Shown: piece by piece, positions 27,433-36,908 of the stretch
How positions within the stretch are numbered: position 1 is the first letter of the stretch
Layout: every line of letters starts with the position of its first letter
Source of the DNA: Caulobacter sp031457805
GTDB lineage: Bacteria > Pseudomonadota > Alphaproteobacteria > Caulobacterales > Caulobacteraceae
Reading direction: 5' to 3'
Assembly (NCBI RefSeq): GCF_031457805.1
Contig: NZ_JAVDXI010000001.1
Span: forward strand, 620,001-684,000
Length of the DNA: 64,000 nt
Position numbers and translations under genes: made by a program
Notes under the pieces: model-generated
The model's database searches: none
What the model was told of the DNA's origin: nothing
Seen by the model: only the letters and a program-made list of their open reading frames with translations

Positions 27433-28173
27433 ATGTCCGATACCAGCGCGCCCCAGAAATATCGCCGCATCCTGCTGAAAGTGTCCGGCGAGGTCCTGAT
27501 GGGCGACACGCCCTACGGGATCGACACCAACACGGTGCAATCTGTCGCTGAAGACGTCGCCGAAATCGTCAAGTCGGGCGTCGAGCTTTGCCTGGTCATC
27601 GGCGGTGGCAACATCTTCCGCGGCATGGCCGGGGCCGCCAAGGGCATGGAACGCTCGAGCGCTGACTACATGGGCATGTTGGCCACGGTGATGAACGCGC
27701 TGGCCATGCAGGATGCGCTTGAGCGCATTGGCGTGCAAACCCGCGTGCAGTCGGCGATCCCGATGGCCACGGTCTGCGAGCCCTATATTCGTCGCCGCGC
27801 CCAACGCCACCTTGAGAAGGGACGCGTGGTCATCTTCGCCGCTGGGACGGGCAACCCGTTCTTCACGACCGACACCGCCGCCGCCCTCCGCGCCGCAGAG
27901 ATGCAGTGCGACGCTCTGTTCAAGGGCACGAGCGTCGATGGCGTCTACACCGCCGATCCCAAGAAGGATCCGACCGCTCAGCGCTATGATCGCCTGAGCT
28001 ATATGGATGTCCTGGCCAAGGATCTCCGCGTCATGGACGCTTCGGCTGTGGCGCTGATGCGCGACAGCAGTATTCCGATCGTGGTCTTCTCGATCAAAGG
28101 GCGCGGCAATTTGCTGACGGTCCTGCGAGGTGAGGGGACCCACACCGTGGTCGCCGAAGACCGCGCCGCCTGA
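27433..28173 (+). CDS. pyrH: Uridylate kinase
   Basis: PyrH phosphorylates UMP to UDP, feeding RNA and UDP-sugar synthesis, including the UDP-GlcNAc used for lipid A downstream. The 246-residue product has the amino-acid-kinase fold: LLKVSGEVLMG near the N-terminus, VIGGGNIFRG, and TGNPFFTTDTAAALRA in the nucleotide site. The ATG is at 27433. It is followed 25 bases later by frr, a pairing conserved across bacteria. Confidence 0.97.
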   Translation: MSDTSAPQKYRRILLKVSGEVLMGDTPYGIDTNTVQSVAEDVAEIVKSGVELCLVIGGGNIFRGMAGAAKGMERSSADYMGMLATVMNALAMQDALERIGVQTRVQSAIPMATVCEPYIRRRAQRHLEKGRVVIFAAGTGNPFFTTDTAAALRAAEMQCDALFKGTSVDGVYTADPKKDPTAQRYDRLSYMDVLAKDLRVMDASAVALMRDSSIPIVVFSIKGRGNLLTVLRGEGTHTVVAEDRAA

Positions 28174-28198
28174 AATCAAGTCTAGCGAGGAGAGCCAC

Positions 28199-28765
28199 AT
28201 GGCCGCCGCCGAAAAACCCGTCCTGTCGCGCTATCGCGACCGCATGGACAAGGCCGTTTCCGCCCTGAAGGAAGAGTTCGGCAGCCTGCGCACCGGTCGC
28301 GCCTCGGCCAGCCTGCTCGACCAGGTCATGGTTGAGGCCTATGGCTCCACGACGCCGCTGAACGCGGTGGCTTCGGTCAGTGTGCCCGAGCCGCGCCAGA
28401 TCAACGTCAGCGTCTGGGATCGCGGTGTCGTGGTCTCGGTCGAGAAGGCCATCCGCGCCTCGGGCCTGGGGCTGAACCCTGTGGTCGAAGGCCAGAACCT
28501 GCGCATCCCGATCCCGCCGCTGACCGAAGAGCGCCGCCGGGACCTGCAGAAGATCGCCGGCAAATACGCCGAGCAGCAGAAGATCGCCGTACGTAACGTC
28601 CGTCGCGACGCCAATGACGACCTCAAGAAGGCCGAGAAGGACGGGGCCATCGCTGAGGACGAGCGCAAGAAGATGGAAACCGAGGTCCAGAAGATGACCG
28701 ACGAGGCCATCAAGCGGATCGACGAGGCCTTGAAAACCAAGGAACATGAGATCATGCAGGTTTAA
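28199..28765 (+). CDS. frr: Ribosome recycling factor
   Basis: RRF, with EF-G, splits post-termination ribosomes. The 188-residue product shows the family body RMDKAVSALKEEFGSLRTGR, PEPRQINVSVWD and the basic helix RVNRR-like stretch KIAVRNVRRDANDDLKKAEK. The frame is open further upstream across the pyrH end, but ATG 28199 follows GCGAGGAGAG and gives the proper length. It is in the pyrH-frr-uppS-cdsA order typical of proteobacteria. Confidence 0.96.
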   Translation: MAAAEKPVLSRYRDRMDKAVSALKEEFGSLRTGRASASLLDQVMVEAYGSTTPLNAVASVSVPEPRQINVSVWDRGVVVSVEKAIRASGLGLNPVVEGQNLRIPIPPLTEERRRDLQKIAGKYAEQQKIAVRNVRRDANDDLKKAEKDGAIAEDERKKMETEVQKMTDEAIKRIDEALKTKEHEIMQV

Positions 28766-28816
28766 TCGCCCGCCTCGCGAGTTTTGATGGGGAGCGAAGA
28801 GGGAAGGTTGAAGCGA

Positions 28817-29596
28817 ATGCCGGCGACCACCGGTCCGCAGGATGTTTCGGGGCGCGCCGGGGGGCAGCCGTCCACGGACCGCCTGCACGTGGCCATTATC
28901 ATGGATGGCAACGGCCGCTGGGCGAAGCAGCGAGGCATGCCGCGCGTGCTGGGGCATCGCGCGGGGGTCAACGCTCTCAAGCGCACCGTCGAGGGCGCTC
29001 AGAACCAGAATGTCGGCGTTCTGACGGTGTTCGGGTTCTCGACTGAGAACTGGCGGCGTCCCGCTCAGGAGGTTTCCGAGCTCATGAGCCTGCTGAAGGC
29101 CTATGTCGAATCGGACCTGGAACGTCTGGCCAAGGCCGGGGTGCGCGTTCGCATCATCGGACGACGCACGGGCCTGTCTGCTGACATCGCCGAGGTGATC
29201 GAACGCGCTGAGCGGCGCACGGCGCAAAACTCTGAGTTCGTGCTTCAGGTCGCCTTCAACTACGGCGGGCAGGCCGATATCACCGATGCGGCGCGTGCGT
29301 TCGCCGAGCAGGTGGAGCGCGGCGAGGCCAAGGCCTCCGACCTCACTGAAAAGACTTTCGAACAACTCTTGTCGACAGCCTCGGCGCCGCCGCCCGACTT
29401 GATCGTCCGCACGAGCGGCGAGCGTCGGATCTCAAACTTCTTGTTGTGGGACTGCGCCTACGCCGAGCTCGTCTTCCAGGACGTTCTCTGGCCCGACTAT
29501 GGACCCGAAGCGCTTGCGGCGGCCATCGCCGAGTATCGCGGCCGTGACCGCCGTTATGGAGGGGTCGCTGCCGATGACGTCGCCGTCGCCGGCTAA
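28817..29596 (+). CDS. uppS: Isoprenyl transferase (undecaprenyl diphosphate synthase)
   Basis: UppS makes the C55 lipid carrier for peptidoglycan and polysaccharide synthesis. The product of about 259 residues has the catalytic motif IIMDGNGRWAKQRG, FGFSTENWRRP, and the C-terminal RTSGERRISNFLLWD. The start is uncertain: ATG 28817 has GAGGGAAGG before it and gives a normal length, whereas ATG 28787 would add ten residues. The 3' end overlaps cdsA by 23 bases. Confidence 0.92.
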   Translation: MPATTGPQDVSGRAGGQPSTDRLHVAIIMDGNGRWAKQRGMPRVLGHRAGVNALKRTVEGAQNQNVGVLTVFGFSTENWRRPAQEVSELMSLLKAYVESDLERLAKAGVRVRIIGRRTGLSADIAEVIERAERRTAQNSEFVLQVAFNYGGQADITDAARAFAEQVERGEAKASDLTEKTFEQLLSTASAPPPDLIVRTSGERRISNFLLWDCAYAELVFQDVLWPDYGPEALAAAIAEYRGRDRRYGGVAADDVAVAG

Positions 29597-30401
29597 GCGC
29601 TTCAACTGGAGCAATCTTAGAACGCGCGTGGTCTCGGCGACCGTGCTCGTTCCCACCGTCGTGGCCGCAGTCTGGCTTGGCGGCTATTGGTTCATGGCTC
29701 TAGCCCTGGTCTGCGTTGGGCTGCTCGCCCGCGAGTGGGGCAAGATCAGCGCGCCAAAGGCGCCGAACGCGGTCGGCGCCGTTGTCGGTGTCTTCTGCGG
29801 CATCGCGGTGATCGCGGCGTTCTTTCAGCAGTTCCTTATCGCCTGGGCGGTTGTTCTGGCGGGCTCGTTCCTGGCGGGGCTCATCGCGCGCGGTGCGGTC
29901 GAGCGGCGCGCCGACGCCGCCTATGGCGTCGTCTATATCGCGCCCGCAGTAATCGCTCTGGTCTGGGTGCGTTCGCTGGAGGACGGGCTCTGGTGGACCT
30001 TGCTGCTCTTCGTGGTGACCTGGTTCGCTGACATTTTCGCTTATGTCGCAGGCAGCATCTTCAAAGGTCCGAAGCTTTGGCCTCGGATCTCGCCGAACAA
30101 AACCTGGGCGGGGTTTGTTGGTGGCCTTGCAGCCTCCACGATCGGCGCCGTCGTTGTCGCGTCATTGGCCAAGCTCAATCTGATTTGGCCTGTCGCGGCG
30201 CTTATAGGCCTGTTGGGCGGTCTGGCGACAATGGCCGGCGATCTATGGGAGTCGATGCTCAAGCGTCGTTTTGGCGTCAAGGACAGCGGAGACCTGATCC
30301 CGGGGCACGGGGGACTGCTGGATCGCGTGGACGGGCTGATGTTCGCCGCCATCGTGATCGCCGCTGTGCGCCTGGTTGATCACATCGGATGGCCGCAGTG
30401 A
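29574..30401 (+). CDS. cdsA: Phosphatidate cytidylyltransferase
   Basis: CdsA makes CDP-diacylglycerol, the branch point of phospholipid synthesis. The 275-residue product has about seven membrane helices and the family signature near the C-terminus (KRRFGVKDSGDLIPGHGG followed by LDRVDGL). ATG 29574 was chosen because GGAGGGG lies nine bases before it; the open frame reaches further up inside uppS. It overlaps uppS by 23 bases and dxr by 13 bases. Confidence 0.93.
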   Translation: MTSPSPAKRFNWSNLRTRVVSATVLVPTVVAAVWLGGYWFMALALVCVGLLAREWGKISAPKAPNAVGAVVGVFCGIAVIAAFFQQFLIAWAVVLAGSFLAGLIARGAVERRADAAYGVVYIAPAVIALVWVRSLEDGLWWTLLLFVVTWFADIFAYVAGSIFKGPKLWPRISPNKTWAGFVGGLAASTIGAVVVASLAKLNLIWPVAALIGLLGGLATMAGDLWESMLKRRFGVKDSGDLIPGHGGLLDRVDGLMFAAIVIAAVRLVDHIGWPQ

Positions 30402-31588
30402 TCTCGCCCCGAACGGTGGCGGTGCTGGGCTCGACCGGATCGATCGGCCTTTCGACCCTGAGCCTCTTCGAAGAGTCCGGGGCGCCAGTGCAGATCCTGG
30501 CGCTGGCCGCCGGTCGAAACGTGCAGCGCTTGATCGAACAGGCGAGGCGTTGGAAGCCCACCCTGGCGGTGATCGAAGACGAGAGCCTTCTTGACCAGTT
30601 GAGGTCCGGGCTGGCTGGAACAGGCGTTAAGGCGGCCGCCGGCTCTGCGGCGGTGAGCGAAGCCGCCGCCATGGGCGCAGATTGGGTCATGTCGGCGATC
30701 GTCGGCGCGGCGGGCCTTGCGCCCACAGTCGCAGCGGCGCGCACCGGAGCCGTTGTCGCACTGGCCAACAAGGAAAGCCTTGTTTGCGCCGGGCCGGCGT
30801 TGCTCGCGATCGCCAAGGCGGCGGGCGGCGCGGTCATCCCCGTCGATTCCGAGCACTCCGCGATCTTCCAGGTGCTGCAGCCTGACTGCGCTCACCGCGT
30901 GTCACGGCTAATCCTGACGGCCTCCGGCGGGCCGTTCCGGACGTGGGATCGGGCGGCGATGGCGCGCGCCACGCCCGAACAGGCGATCGCTCATCCCAAC
31001 TGGTCGATGGGCGCCAAGATTTCGGTCGATTCCGCGACCATGATGAACAAGGGCCTCGAGATGATCGAGGCGTCGTATCTGTTCTCAACGCCGGAAGACC
31101 GGGTCGACGTCGTGATTCATCCGCAGTCGGTGATCCATAGCCTAGTGGAGTACGTCGACGGCTCCACGTTGGCTCAACTGGGCCCGCCGGATATGCGCGC
31201 TCCGATCGCTTGCGCTTTCTCGTGGCCCGATCGGCTGCCATGGCCCGCGCCGCGCCTTGATCTTGCCGCCTACGGCCAACTGACTTTCGAATCGCCCGAC
31301 TTGGATCGGTTCCCCTCGATTGGGATCGCGCGTGAAGCGCTACGTCTGGGCGGGGCCGCACCGGCGGCGATGAACGCCGCCAATGAAGTCGCTGTGGCTG
31401 CTTTCCTTGACCGCCGTATCGGGTTTCTCGATATTGCCGGCGCGGTGGCGGGGACCCTCGAGCGCATGAACAGCTTGGGTGATCTCTCCGTCTCTGAGGG
31501 CGACGCTGTCGAGAGCGCTATGTTGATCGATGGCAGCGCTCGCCGCATTGCGGCCGAGGTTGTCGCGCAGAAGCGTCTGCGGGCCTGA
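30389..31588 (+). CDS. dxr: 1-deoxy-D-xylulose 5-phosphate reductoisomerase
   Basis: Dxr (IspC) makes MEP, the first committed step of the non-mevalonate isoprenoid pathway that feeds UppS upstream. The 399-residue product has the NADPH-binding start VAVLGSTGSIGLSTL, the metal and substrate residues in IPVDSEHSAIFQ, and the block KISVDSATMMNKGLEMIEA. The length is normal. The ATG lies within the cdsA 3' end (13-base overlap). Confidence 0.96.
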   Translation: MAAVISPRTVAVLGSTGSIGLSTLSLFEESGAPVQILALAAGRNVQRLIEQARRWKPTLAVIEDESLLDQLRSGLAGTGVKAAAGSAAVSEAAAMGADWVMSAIVGAAGLAPTVAAARTGAVVALANKESLVCAGPALLAIAKAAGGAVIPVDSEHSAIFQVLQPDCAHRVSRLILTASGGPFRTWDRAAMARATPEQAIAHPNWSMGAKISVDSATMMNKGLEMIEASYLFSTPEDRVDVVIHPQSVIHSLVEYVDGSTLAQLGPPDMRAPIACAFSWPDRLPWPAPRLDLAAYGQLTFESPDLDRFPSIGIAREALRLGGAAPAAMNAANEVAVAAFLDRRIGFLDIAGAVAGTLERMNSLGDLSVSEGDAVESAMLIDGSARRIAAEVVAQKRLRA

Positions 31589-31610
31589 CCGGGGAGAGTA
31601 TTTTCGCGCG

Positions 31611-32807
31611 ATGATCGGCTTTCTGATCATGCTTGTGTCGCTGGTGTTCGTGTTGTCCGTCGTGGTGACGGTGCACGAGCTCGGACACTATTGGGCTGCG
31701 CGCGCTTGCGGCGTGGCTATCGAGCGCTTTTCTATCGGCTTTGGCGCGCCGCTGATCTCGTGGCGCGACAAGCAGGGCGTCGAATGGTGTGTGGCGTCGA
31801 TACCGCTCGGTGGCTACGTCCGCTTCGCAGGCGACGAGAACGCCGCTAGCGTGCCCGATCAGAACGACCTCGATGCGATGCGGAACGAAATCCGCCGGCG
31901 CGAAGGCGACGAGGCGGTCAATCGCTACTTCCATTTCAAACCGGTCTGGCAACGCGCCTTCATCGCCGTGGCTGGCCCCATGGCGAACTTCATCCTGGCG
32001 ATCCTGGTCTTCGCCGTGATCCTGGTGTCTTTCGGGGCCCAGAAGACCTCGACAACCGTTGGAGAAGTCGTCGCCGGCACGCCGGCCGCTGTCGCGGGTT
32101 TCAAGCCAGGCGATGTGATCCTACAGGCGGATAACCGCAAGATTCGATCGTTCCAGGACATTCAGGGCTATGTGGCTTTGCGGGCCAACTTGCCGATCGA
32201 CTTCGCGGTCGAGCGTGAGGGGCGCACTGTGCATCTCACCGCCACGCCGCGTCTCGTGGAGCGCCAGAATGAAATCAGCGGCCGCGTGAAGGTCGGCGAA
32301 CTGGGCCTGCGAAGCGCAACCGGCGGTCGTTTTGAGCGCTCGTCGTTGCTCAGCGCCATCCCGGACGCGACGGTCGAGGTCTGGGACATGATCAAGACCA
32401 TCGCCTTCTATCTCGGTCGGCTCCTGATGGGACAACTCCCTGCAGACCAGATCAGCGGGATCATCGGCATTGGCCATACGGCGGGCGCTGTCACTAACGG
32501 GGTGGTCGAGCAGGCGCCGAACGGGAAGGCCCTCGCAATTGGGCTGCTGTATTCGCAGTTCTGGTTGATCGCGAGCCTGTCGGTCAGCATCGGCTTCATG
32601 AACCTGTTGCCGATACCTGTTCTCGATGGCGGCCACCTTGTGATGTACGCCTATGAGGCCGTTGCGAAACGGCCGCTGCGGGCGGAGTTCCAAGCCGCTG
32701 GCTTCCGCGCGGGGCTTGCCTTGATCCTGGGTTTCATGCTGTTCGCGGCATGGAACGACCTCAACCGCTACGACGTGTTCAAATTCATCGGCGGGCTTTT
32801 CACGTGA
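31611..32807 (+). CDS. rseP: RIP metalloprotease RseP (Caulobacter MmpA)
   Basis: A site-2 intramembrane zinc protease. The 398-residue product has the zinc motif HELGH at residues 22-26 in the first helix, a PDZ domain in the middle (AGFKPGDVILQADNRKI) and the second active-site motif LPIPVLDGGHL near the C-terminus. In Caulobacter the protein of this family, MmpA, takes part in degrading the polarity factor PodJ; in E. coli RseP acts in the sigma-E response. The ATG follows GGGGAGAG. The stop overlaps a possible GTG start of bamA (GTGA). Confidence 0.93.
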   Translation: MIGFLIMLVSLVFVLSVVVTVHELGHYWAARACGVAIERFSIGFGAPLISWRDKQGVEWCVASIPLGGYVRFAGDENAASVPDQNDLDAMRNEIRRREGDEAVNRYFHFKPVWQRAFIAVAGPMANFILAILVFAVILVSFGAQKTSTTVGEVVAGTPAAVAGFKPGDVILQADNRKIRSFQDIQGYVALRANLPIDFAVEREGRTVHLTATPRLVERQNEISGRVKVGELGLRSATGGRFERSSLLSAIPDATVEVWDMIKTIAFYLGRLLMGQLPADQISGIIGIGHTAGAVTNGVVEQAPNGKALAIGLLYSQFWLIASLSVSIGFMNLLPIPVLDGGHLVMYAYEAVAKRPLRAEFQAAGFRAGLALILGFMLFAAWNDLNRYDVFKFIGGLFT

Positions 32808-32824
32808 ACGCCCGTCCTCCGTCC

Positions 32825-35188
32825 ATGATTGGTCAAATGAACAAACTTCGCGCCCAAAGCGCCGCGTTCGCCACGGGTATGGCGCTGCTCCTCGGCTCGA
32901 CGGCCCTGGTGGCGCCGCAGCAGGCTTTCGCCCAAGCGGCCCAGACGAGCGTGGTCCAGCGCATTCTGGTGCAGGGCAACGAGCGGATCGAGCAAGGCAC
33001 GGTGTTGTCCTATCTGCCGATCCAACCGGGCGATACGGTCGATTCCCAGCGGCTCGATCTGGCGCTGAAGACACTGGCCCGAACCGACCTTTTCGCGGAC
33101 GTGAAGATCGACATGGTGGGTGGCGATCTTGTCGTAAAGGTCGTCGAGAACCCGATCATCAATCAGGTCGTCTTCGAGGGGAATTCGTCCCTGAAGGAAG
33201 ACAAGCTGAAGGACGAGGTGCAGATTCGTCCGCGCGGCATCTTCACGCGCGCCAAGGTCCAGGCTGACGTCCAGCGTATCATTGAGCTCTATCGCCGTTC
33301 CGGCCGCATTTCGGCGACGGTGACGCCCAAGGTGGTCGAGCTGCCGCAGAAGCGCGTCGACCTCGTGTTCGAGATCAGCGAAGGCGCCAAGAGCGGCGTG
33401 CTCGGCATCAATTTCCTGGGTAACGCCGAGTTCTCCGACAACGACCTCCGGGACGTGATCGTCACCAAGGAGAGCCGCTGGTACAAGATCCTGACCAGCA
33501 ACGATAACTACGACCCCGACCGGATCGAGTACGACCGCGAGCAACTGCGCAAGCACTATCGCAATCGCGGCTATTTTGATTTCCGCGTGGTTTCGTCCGT
33601 CGCCGAGCTCGCGCCGGACAAGAACGGCTTTGCGGTCACCTACACGCTCGAGGAAGGGCCCAAGTACAAGTTCGGCAAGATCACCGTCGAAACCGAGCTG
33701 AAGAAGCTGGACGGCAATCTGCTGGCCCAGATCCTGCCCGTTCGCACCGGTCAGCTCTATGAGGATGAGCGGATCGAGCAGGCCACGGACGCGCTGACGT
33801 TCGCCGCCGGCGCGGCCGGTTTCGCCTTCGTGGACGTGCGCCCGCGCTATGTTCCCAACCGCGAGACCAAGACGGTCGACGTCGTGTTCCAGGTTCGTGA
33901 AGGGCCGCGCGTCTATGTCGATCGCATCGACATCGTCGGGAACACCCGTACGCTCGACTATGTTCTTCGCCGCGAGTTGGAGGTCGCCGAGGGCGACGCG
34001 TACAATCGTGTCCTGGTCGACCGATCCAAGAACAACATGCGTCGCCTCGGCTTCTTCAAGGAAGTCGAGATCGAGGACGCGCCCGGTTCCGCGCCCGATC
34101 GCACCAGCCTCCGCGTCAAGGTCGAGGAGCAGCCCACCGGCGAACTCTCGTTCAGCGCGGGCTACAGCTCGATCGACAAACTGGTGCTCGACGTCGGCAT
34201 CACCGAGCGCAACTTCCGCGGCCGCGGCCAGAATCTGCGCGCCCGGGCGTCGGTGGGTTCGTTGCGCCAGCAGATCGACTTCGGTTTCAGCGAGCCGCGC
34301 TTCCTCGGCCGCAATCTGGTCGCCGGCGTGAACCTCTACACCTTCCGCTACGATCTTTCGGAGTACGCGGCCTACGACACCAAGTCGATCGGCGGCGACG
34401 TTCGGTTCGGCTTCCCGCTGACCAACGACGCCTCGATGAGCCTGCGCTACACGGTGCGTCAGGACGAGGTGAGCGTCGCCGACAGCCTCTGCACCAGCGG
34501 CTCGGTCTCGCAGATCCTCTGCTTGCAGCGGGGCGCCTACATCACCTCGCTGATCGGCTATGGTCTGCGCATCGACAAGCGGAACGATCCGATCAACCCG
34601 ACCCGCGGCTGGTTCGCCGATCTGAACCAGGACCTCGCCGGCGTCGGCGGCGACGTGAAGTACCTCAAGACCGAGGCCGATGCGGGCTGGTACTGGGGCT
34701 TCACCAAGGATCTGGTGTTCAGCGCGACCGGCTCGTTCGGTTACATCGAGGGCTGGGGCGGCGACAATGTTCGCATCAACGACCGCTTCTATCGCGGCGG
34801 CACCTCGTTCCGCGGTTTCGAGATCGCCGGTATCGGTCCGCGCGATATCTCGAGTTCCTACAATTCGATGGGCGCGAAGCTCTACGCCATCAGCACCTTC
34901 GAGCTGACCGTGCCAACCTTCCTTCCTGAGCAGTATGGCATCAAGGCCGCCCTGTTCAGCGATGTGGGTACGGCTGGTCTGTTGGATGACGTGGATCGTC
35001 AGAAGTCGCCTGGCGTCTTCGATCCGAACATCCGGGATAACCTTGGCCTGCGTGCCTCGGCGGGTATCTCGATCGACTGGAAATCCCCCATGGGCCCCAT
35101 TCGCTTCGACTTCAGCCGCATTCTGTCCAAGGAAAGCTACGACCGAACCGAAACGTTCCGGTTCTCCACCTCCACAAGGTTCCAATAA
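32825..35188 (+). CDS. bamA: Outer membrane protein assembly factor BamA
   Basis: BamA inserts beta-barrel proteins into the outer membrane. The product of about 787 residues has a signal peptide (basic start, hydrophobic core, cleavage near QQAFAQA), five POTRA domains over roughly residues 35-430, and a C-terminal barrel ending in phenylalanine-glutamine (STRFQ). A surface-loop motif of the Omp85 family appears around FYRGGTSFRGFEIAGIGPRD. The start is unsure: ATG 32825, ATG 32837, or GTG 32804, which overlaps the rseP stop. Its place between rseP and skp is standard. Confidence 0.92.
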   Translation: MIGQMNKLRAQSAAFATGMALLLGSTALVAPQQAFAQAAQTSVVQRILVQGNERIEQGTVLSYLPIQPGDTVDSQRLDLALKTLARTDLFADVKIDMVGGDLVVKVVENPIINQVVFEGNSSLKEDKLKDEVQIRPRGIFTRAKVQADVQRIIELYRRSGRISATVTPKVVELPQKRVDLVFEISEGAKSGVLGINFLGNAEFSDNDLRDVIVTKESRWYKILTSNDNYDPDRIEYDREQLRKHYRNRGYFDFRVVSSVAELAPDKNGFAVTYTLEEGPKYKFGKITVETELKKLDGNLLAQILPVRTGQLYEDERIEQATDALTFAAGAAGFAFVDVRPRYVPNRETKTVDVVFQVREGPRVYVDRIDIVGNTRTLDYVLRRELEVAEGDAYNRVLVDRSKNNMRRLGFFKEVEIEDAPGSAPDRTSLRVKVEEQPTGELSFSAGYSSIDKLVLDVGITERNFRGRGQNLRARASVGSLRQQIDFGFSEPRFLGRNLVAGVNLYTFRYDLSEYAAYDTKSIGGDVRFGFPLTNDASMSLRYTVRQDEVSVADSLCTSGSVSQILCLQRGAYITSLIGYGLRIDKRNDPINPTRGWFADLNQDLAGVGGDVKYLKTEADAGWYWGFTKDLVFSATGSFGYIEGWGGDNVRINDRFYRGGTSFRGFEIAGIGPRDISSSYNSMGAKLYAISTFELTVPTFLPEQYGIKAALFSDVGTAGLLDDVDRQKSPGVFDPNIRDNLGLRASAGISIDWKSPMGPIRFDFSRILSKESYDRTETFRFSTSTRFQ

Positions 35189-35190
35189 AC

Positions 35191-35829
35191 ATGTCCAAGT
35201 TCCTGTCCGCGGCCGCCTCCAGCGTTGTCGCGCTCGCCATCGCGACCAGCGCCTCGGCCCAGACGGCTCCGGCCGCCCCGCCGGCCGCCCCCGCCGTGAC
35301 GCATGGCCCTGCGCTGCCGGGCGTCTGTATCTTCTCAAGCCCCCGCGCCGTGGGCAGCTCGCAGGTCGGCAAGGCCGTCGATGCGCGCCTGAAGACCATC
35401 ATCCAACAGGTGAACGCCGAACTGACCGGCGAGCGCACCGCGCTGGACAATGAAGCCAAGGCCCTGGACGCCAAGAAGGCGACCATCGCGCAAGACGCTC
35501 TTGAGCAGCAAGCCGCGACCCTGCAAGCCAAGGCGAACGCCTGGCAGCGCAAGGGTCAGCTTCGTCAGAAGGAAGTCGAAGCCACCGAACAGAAGGCCCT
35601 GTCGCGCGTCTATTCTGAGCTGAACACGCCGATCCAGCAGGTCTACCAGGCCCAGAAGTGCAGCATCCTGCTGGACCGCGAGTCCGTGATGCTGGCCAAC
35701 CCGGCCATGGACATCACCGACGCGGTCGTGGCCGCCCTGGACGCGCGCATCAAGACGCTGACCTTCGATCGTGAGCGTCTGGACCAGCAAGTCCCGGGCG
35801 CCGCGGCGCTGCAACCGACGAACAGGTAA
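35191..35829 (+). CDS. skp: OmpH/Skp family periplasmic chaperone
   Basis: The 212-residue product has a clear signal peptide (MSKFLSAAASSVVALAIATSASAQ), a Pro/Ala-rich spacer and a long charged helical region, about residues 65-150, typical of the coiled-coil arms of Skp, which holds unfolded outer-membrane proteins for BamA. It begins three bases after bamA. It is longer than E. coli Skp and contains two cysteines, in PGVCIFSS and QKCSILLDRE. Confidence 0.88.
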   Translation: MSKFLSAAASSVVALAIATSASAQTAPAAPPAAPAVTHGPALPGVCIFSSPRAVGSSQVGKAVDARLKTIIQQVNAELTGERTALDNEAKALDAKKATIAQDALEQQAATLQAKANAWQRKGQLRQKEVEATEQKALSRVYSELNTPIQQVYQAQKCSILLDRESVMLANPAMDITDAVVAALDARIKTLTFDRERLDQQVPGAAALQPTNR

Positions 35830-35836
35830 GCGAATC

Positions 35837-35868
35837 GTCCCCCGCGTGGTTACGTAGGGGGACCTTTT
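35837..35868 (+). terminator. Hairpin after skp, possible partial terminator
   Basis: GTCCCCC (35837-35843) pairs with GGGGGAC (35857-35863), with extra CGT/ACG pairing inside, and CTTTT follows. It sits in the 53-base gap between skp and lpxD, so it may adjust read-through into the lipid A genes. Confidence 0.5.
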
Positions 35869-35882
35869 CGTCGTGAGGAACC

Positions 35883-36908
35883 ATGCCGGACCCGCGTTTC
35901 TTTGATAGCCTGGGTCCGGCTTTGCTTTCCGAGTTGGCCCAGGCGAGCGCCGCCGAACTGGCGGATGTTTCCCTGGCCGACAGACGTATCGCCTATGTCG
36001 CCCCACTCGATACTGCGGACGGGCAGGCGGTCACCTTCTTCTCCGACATCAAGCGGAAAGATGCCGCTTCAGCGACCCGGGCCGGCGCGTGCTTCGTGCG
36101 GGCCGAGCACAAGGATCTCCTGCCCGCGACATGCGCCGTGTTGGTCACCGCGCGGCCACAGGCCGCCTGGGCCGCCGCCGCTAACCGCCTGCACGCGCCG
36201 CGCCGTCACCAGGCTGGGGCGGCGGCTCTTCATCCCGATGCGATGCTTGAGACCGGCGTAGAGCTATCGCCGAATGTGACGATCGGGCAGGATGTCCGGA
36301 TCGGGCGAGGCACGCGGATCGGCCCTGGCGCGGTGATCGGGCCCGGCGTTCTGATCGGCCGCGATTGCCGCATCGGCGCCAACGCGGTCATTGGGTTCGC
36401 GCTGCTAGGCGACGGCGTATCGATCTCTGCTGGCGCTGTCGTTGGCGAAGCGGGCTTTGGCGCTGCGCTTGGCCCACGGGGCATGGTGGATCTTCCGCAG
36501 CTCGGACGCGTCGTCATTCAGGACAACGTGACGCTGGGGGCCAATAGCTGCGTCGATCGCGGCGCCTTTGAAGATACGATCATCGGCGAGAACACCAAGA
36601 TCGACAATCTGGTCCATGTCGCGCACAACGTCCGTATCGGGCGCAATTGCGTACTGGCGGCCTACACCGGCATTTCGGGCAGCACCGTCGTCGGCGACGG
36701 CGTCGCCTTCGGCGGCAAGGCCGGGGTGGCCGATCATTTGAACATTGGCTCGGGCGCGAGCATCGGGGCCGCCGCCTCGGTGTTCAAGGACGTGCCGGAC
36801 GGTGAAACTTGGACGGGATTCCCCGCGCGGCCGCTGAAGCGGTGGCTCAGGGAGACCGCGTGGCTGTCGCGCATGGCGGGCGGTCGAGGCACGAGGGGCA
36901 GACCATGA
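35883..36908 (+). CDS. lpxD: UDP-3-O-(3-hydroxyacyl)glucosamine N-acyltransferase
   Basis: LpxD adds the N-linked acyl chain in the third step of lipid A synthesis. The 341-residue product has an N-terminal uridine-binding domain and a left-handed beta-helix of hexapeptide repeats, from about residue 130 (VTIGQDVRIGRGTRIGPGAV onwards). The catalytic histidine lies in the VHVAHNVRIG stretch. The ATG follows GTGAGGAA. The stop overlaps fabZ (ATGA). Confidence 0.96.
   Translation: MPDPRFFDSLGPALLSELAQASAAELADVSLADRRIAYVAPLDTADGQAVTFFSDIKRKDAASATRAGACFVRAEHKDLLPATCAVLVTARPQAAWAAAANRLHAPRRHQAGAAALHPDAMLETGVELSPNVTIGQDVRIGRGTRIGPGAVIGPGVLIGRDCRIGANAVIGFALLGDGVSISAGAVVGEAGFGAALGPRGMVDLPQLGRVVIQDNVTLGANSCVDRGAFEDTIIGENTKIDNLVHVAHNVRIGRNCVLAAYTGISGSTVVGDGVAFGGKAGVADHLNIGSGASIGAAASVFKDVPDGETWTGFPARPLKRWLRETAWLSRMAGGRGTRGRP

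Noticed and set aside
32768..35338. 856-codon open frame antisense to bamA
   Set aside because: It mirrors bamA codon by codon and has no ribosome site; the bamA reading is supported by signal peptide, POTRA and barrel features.
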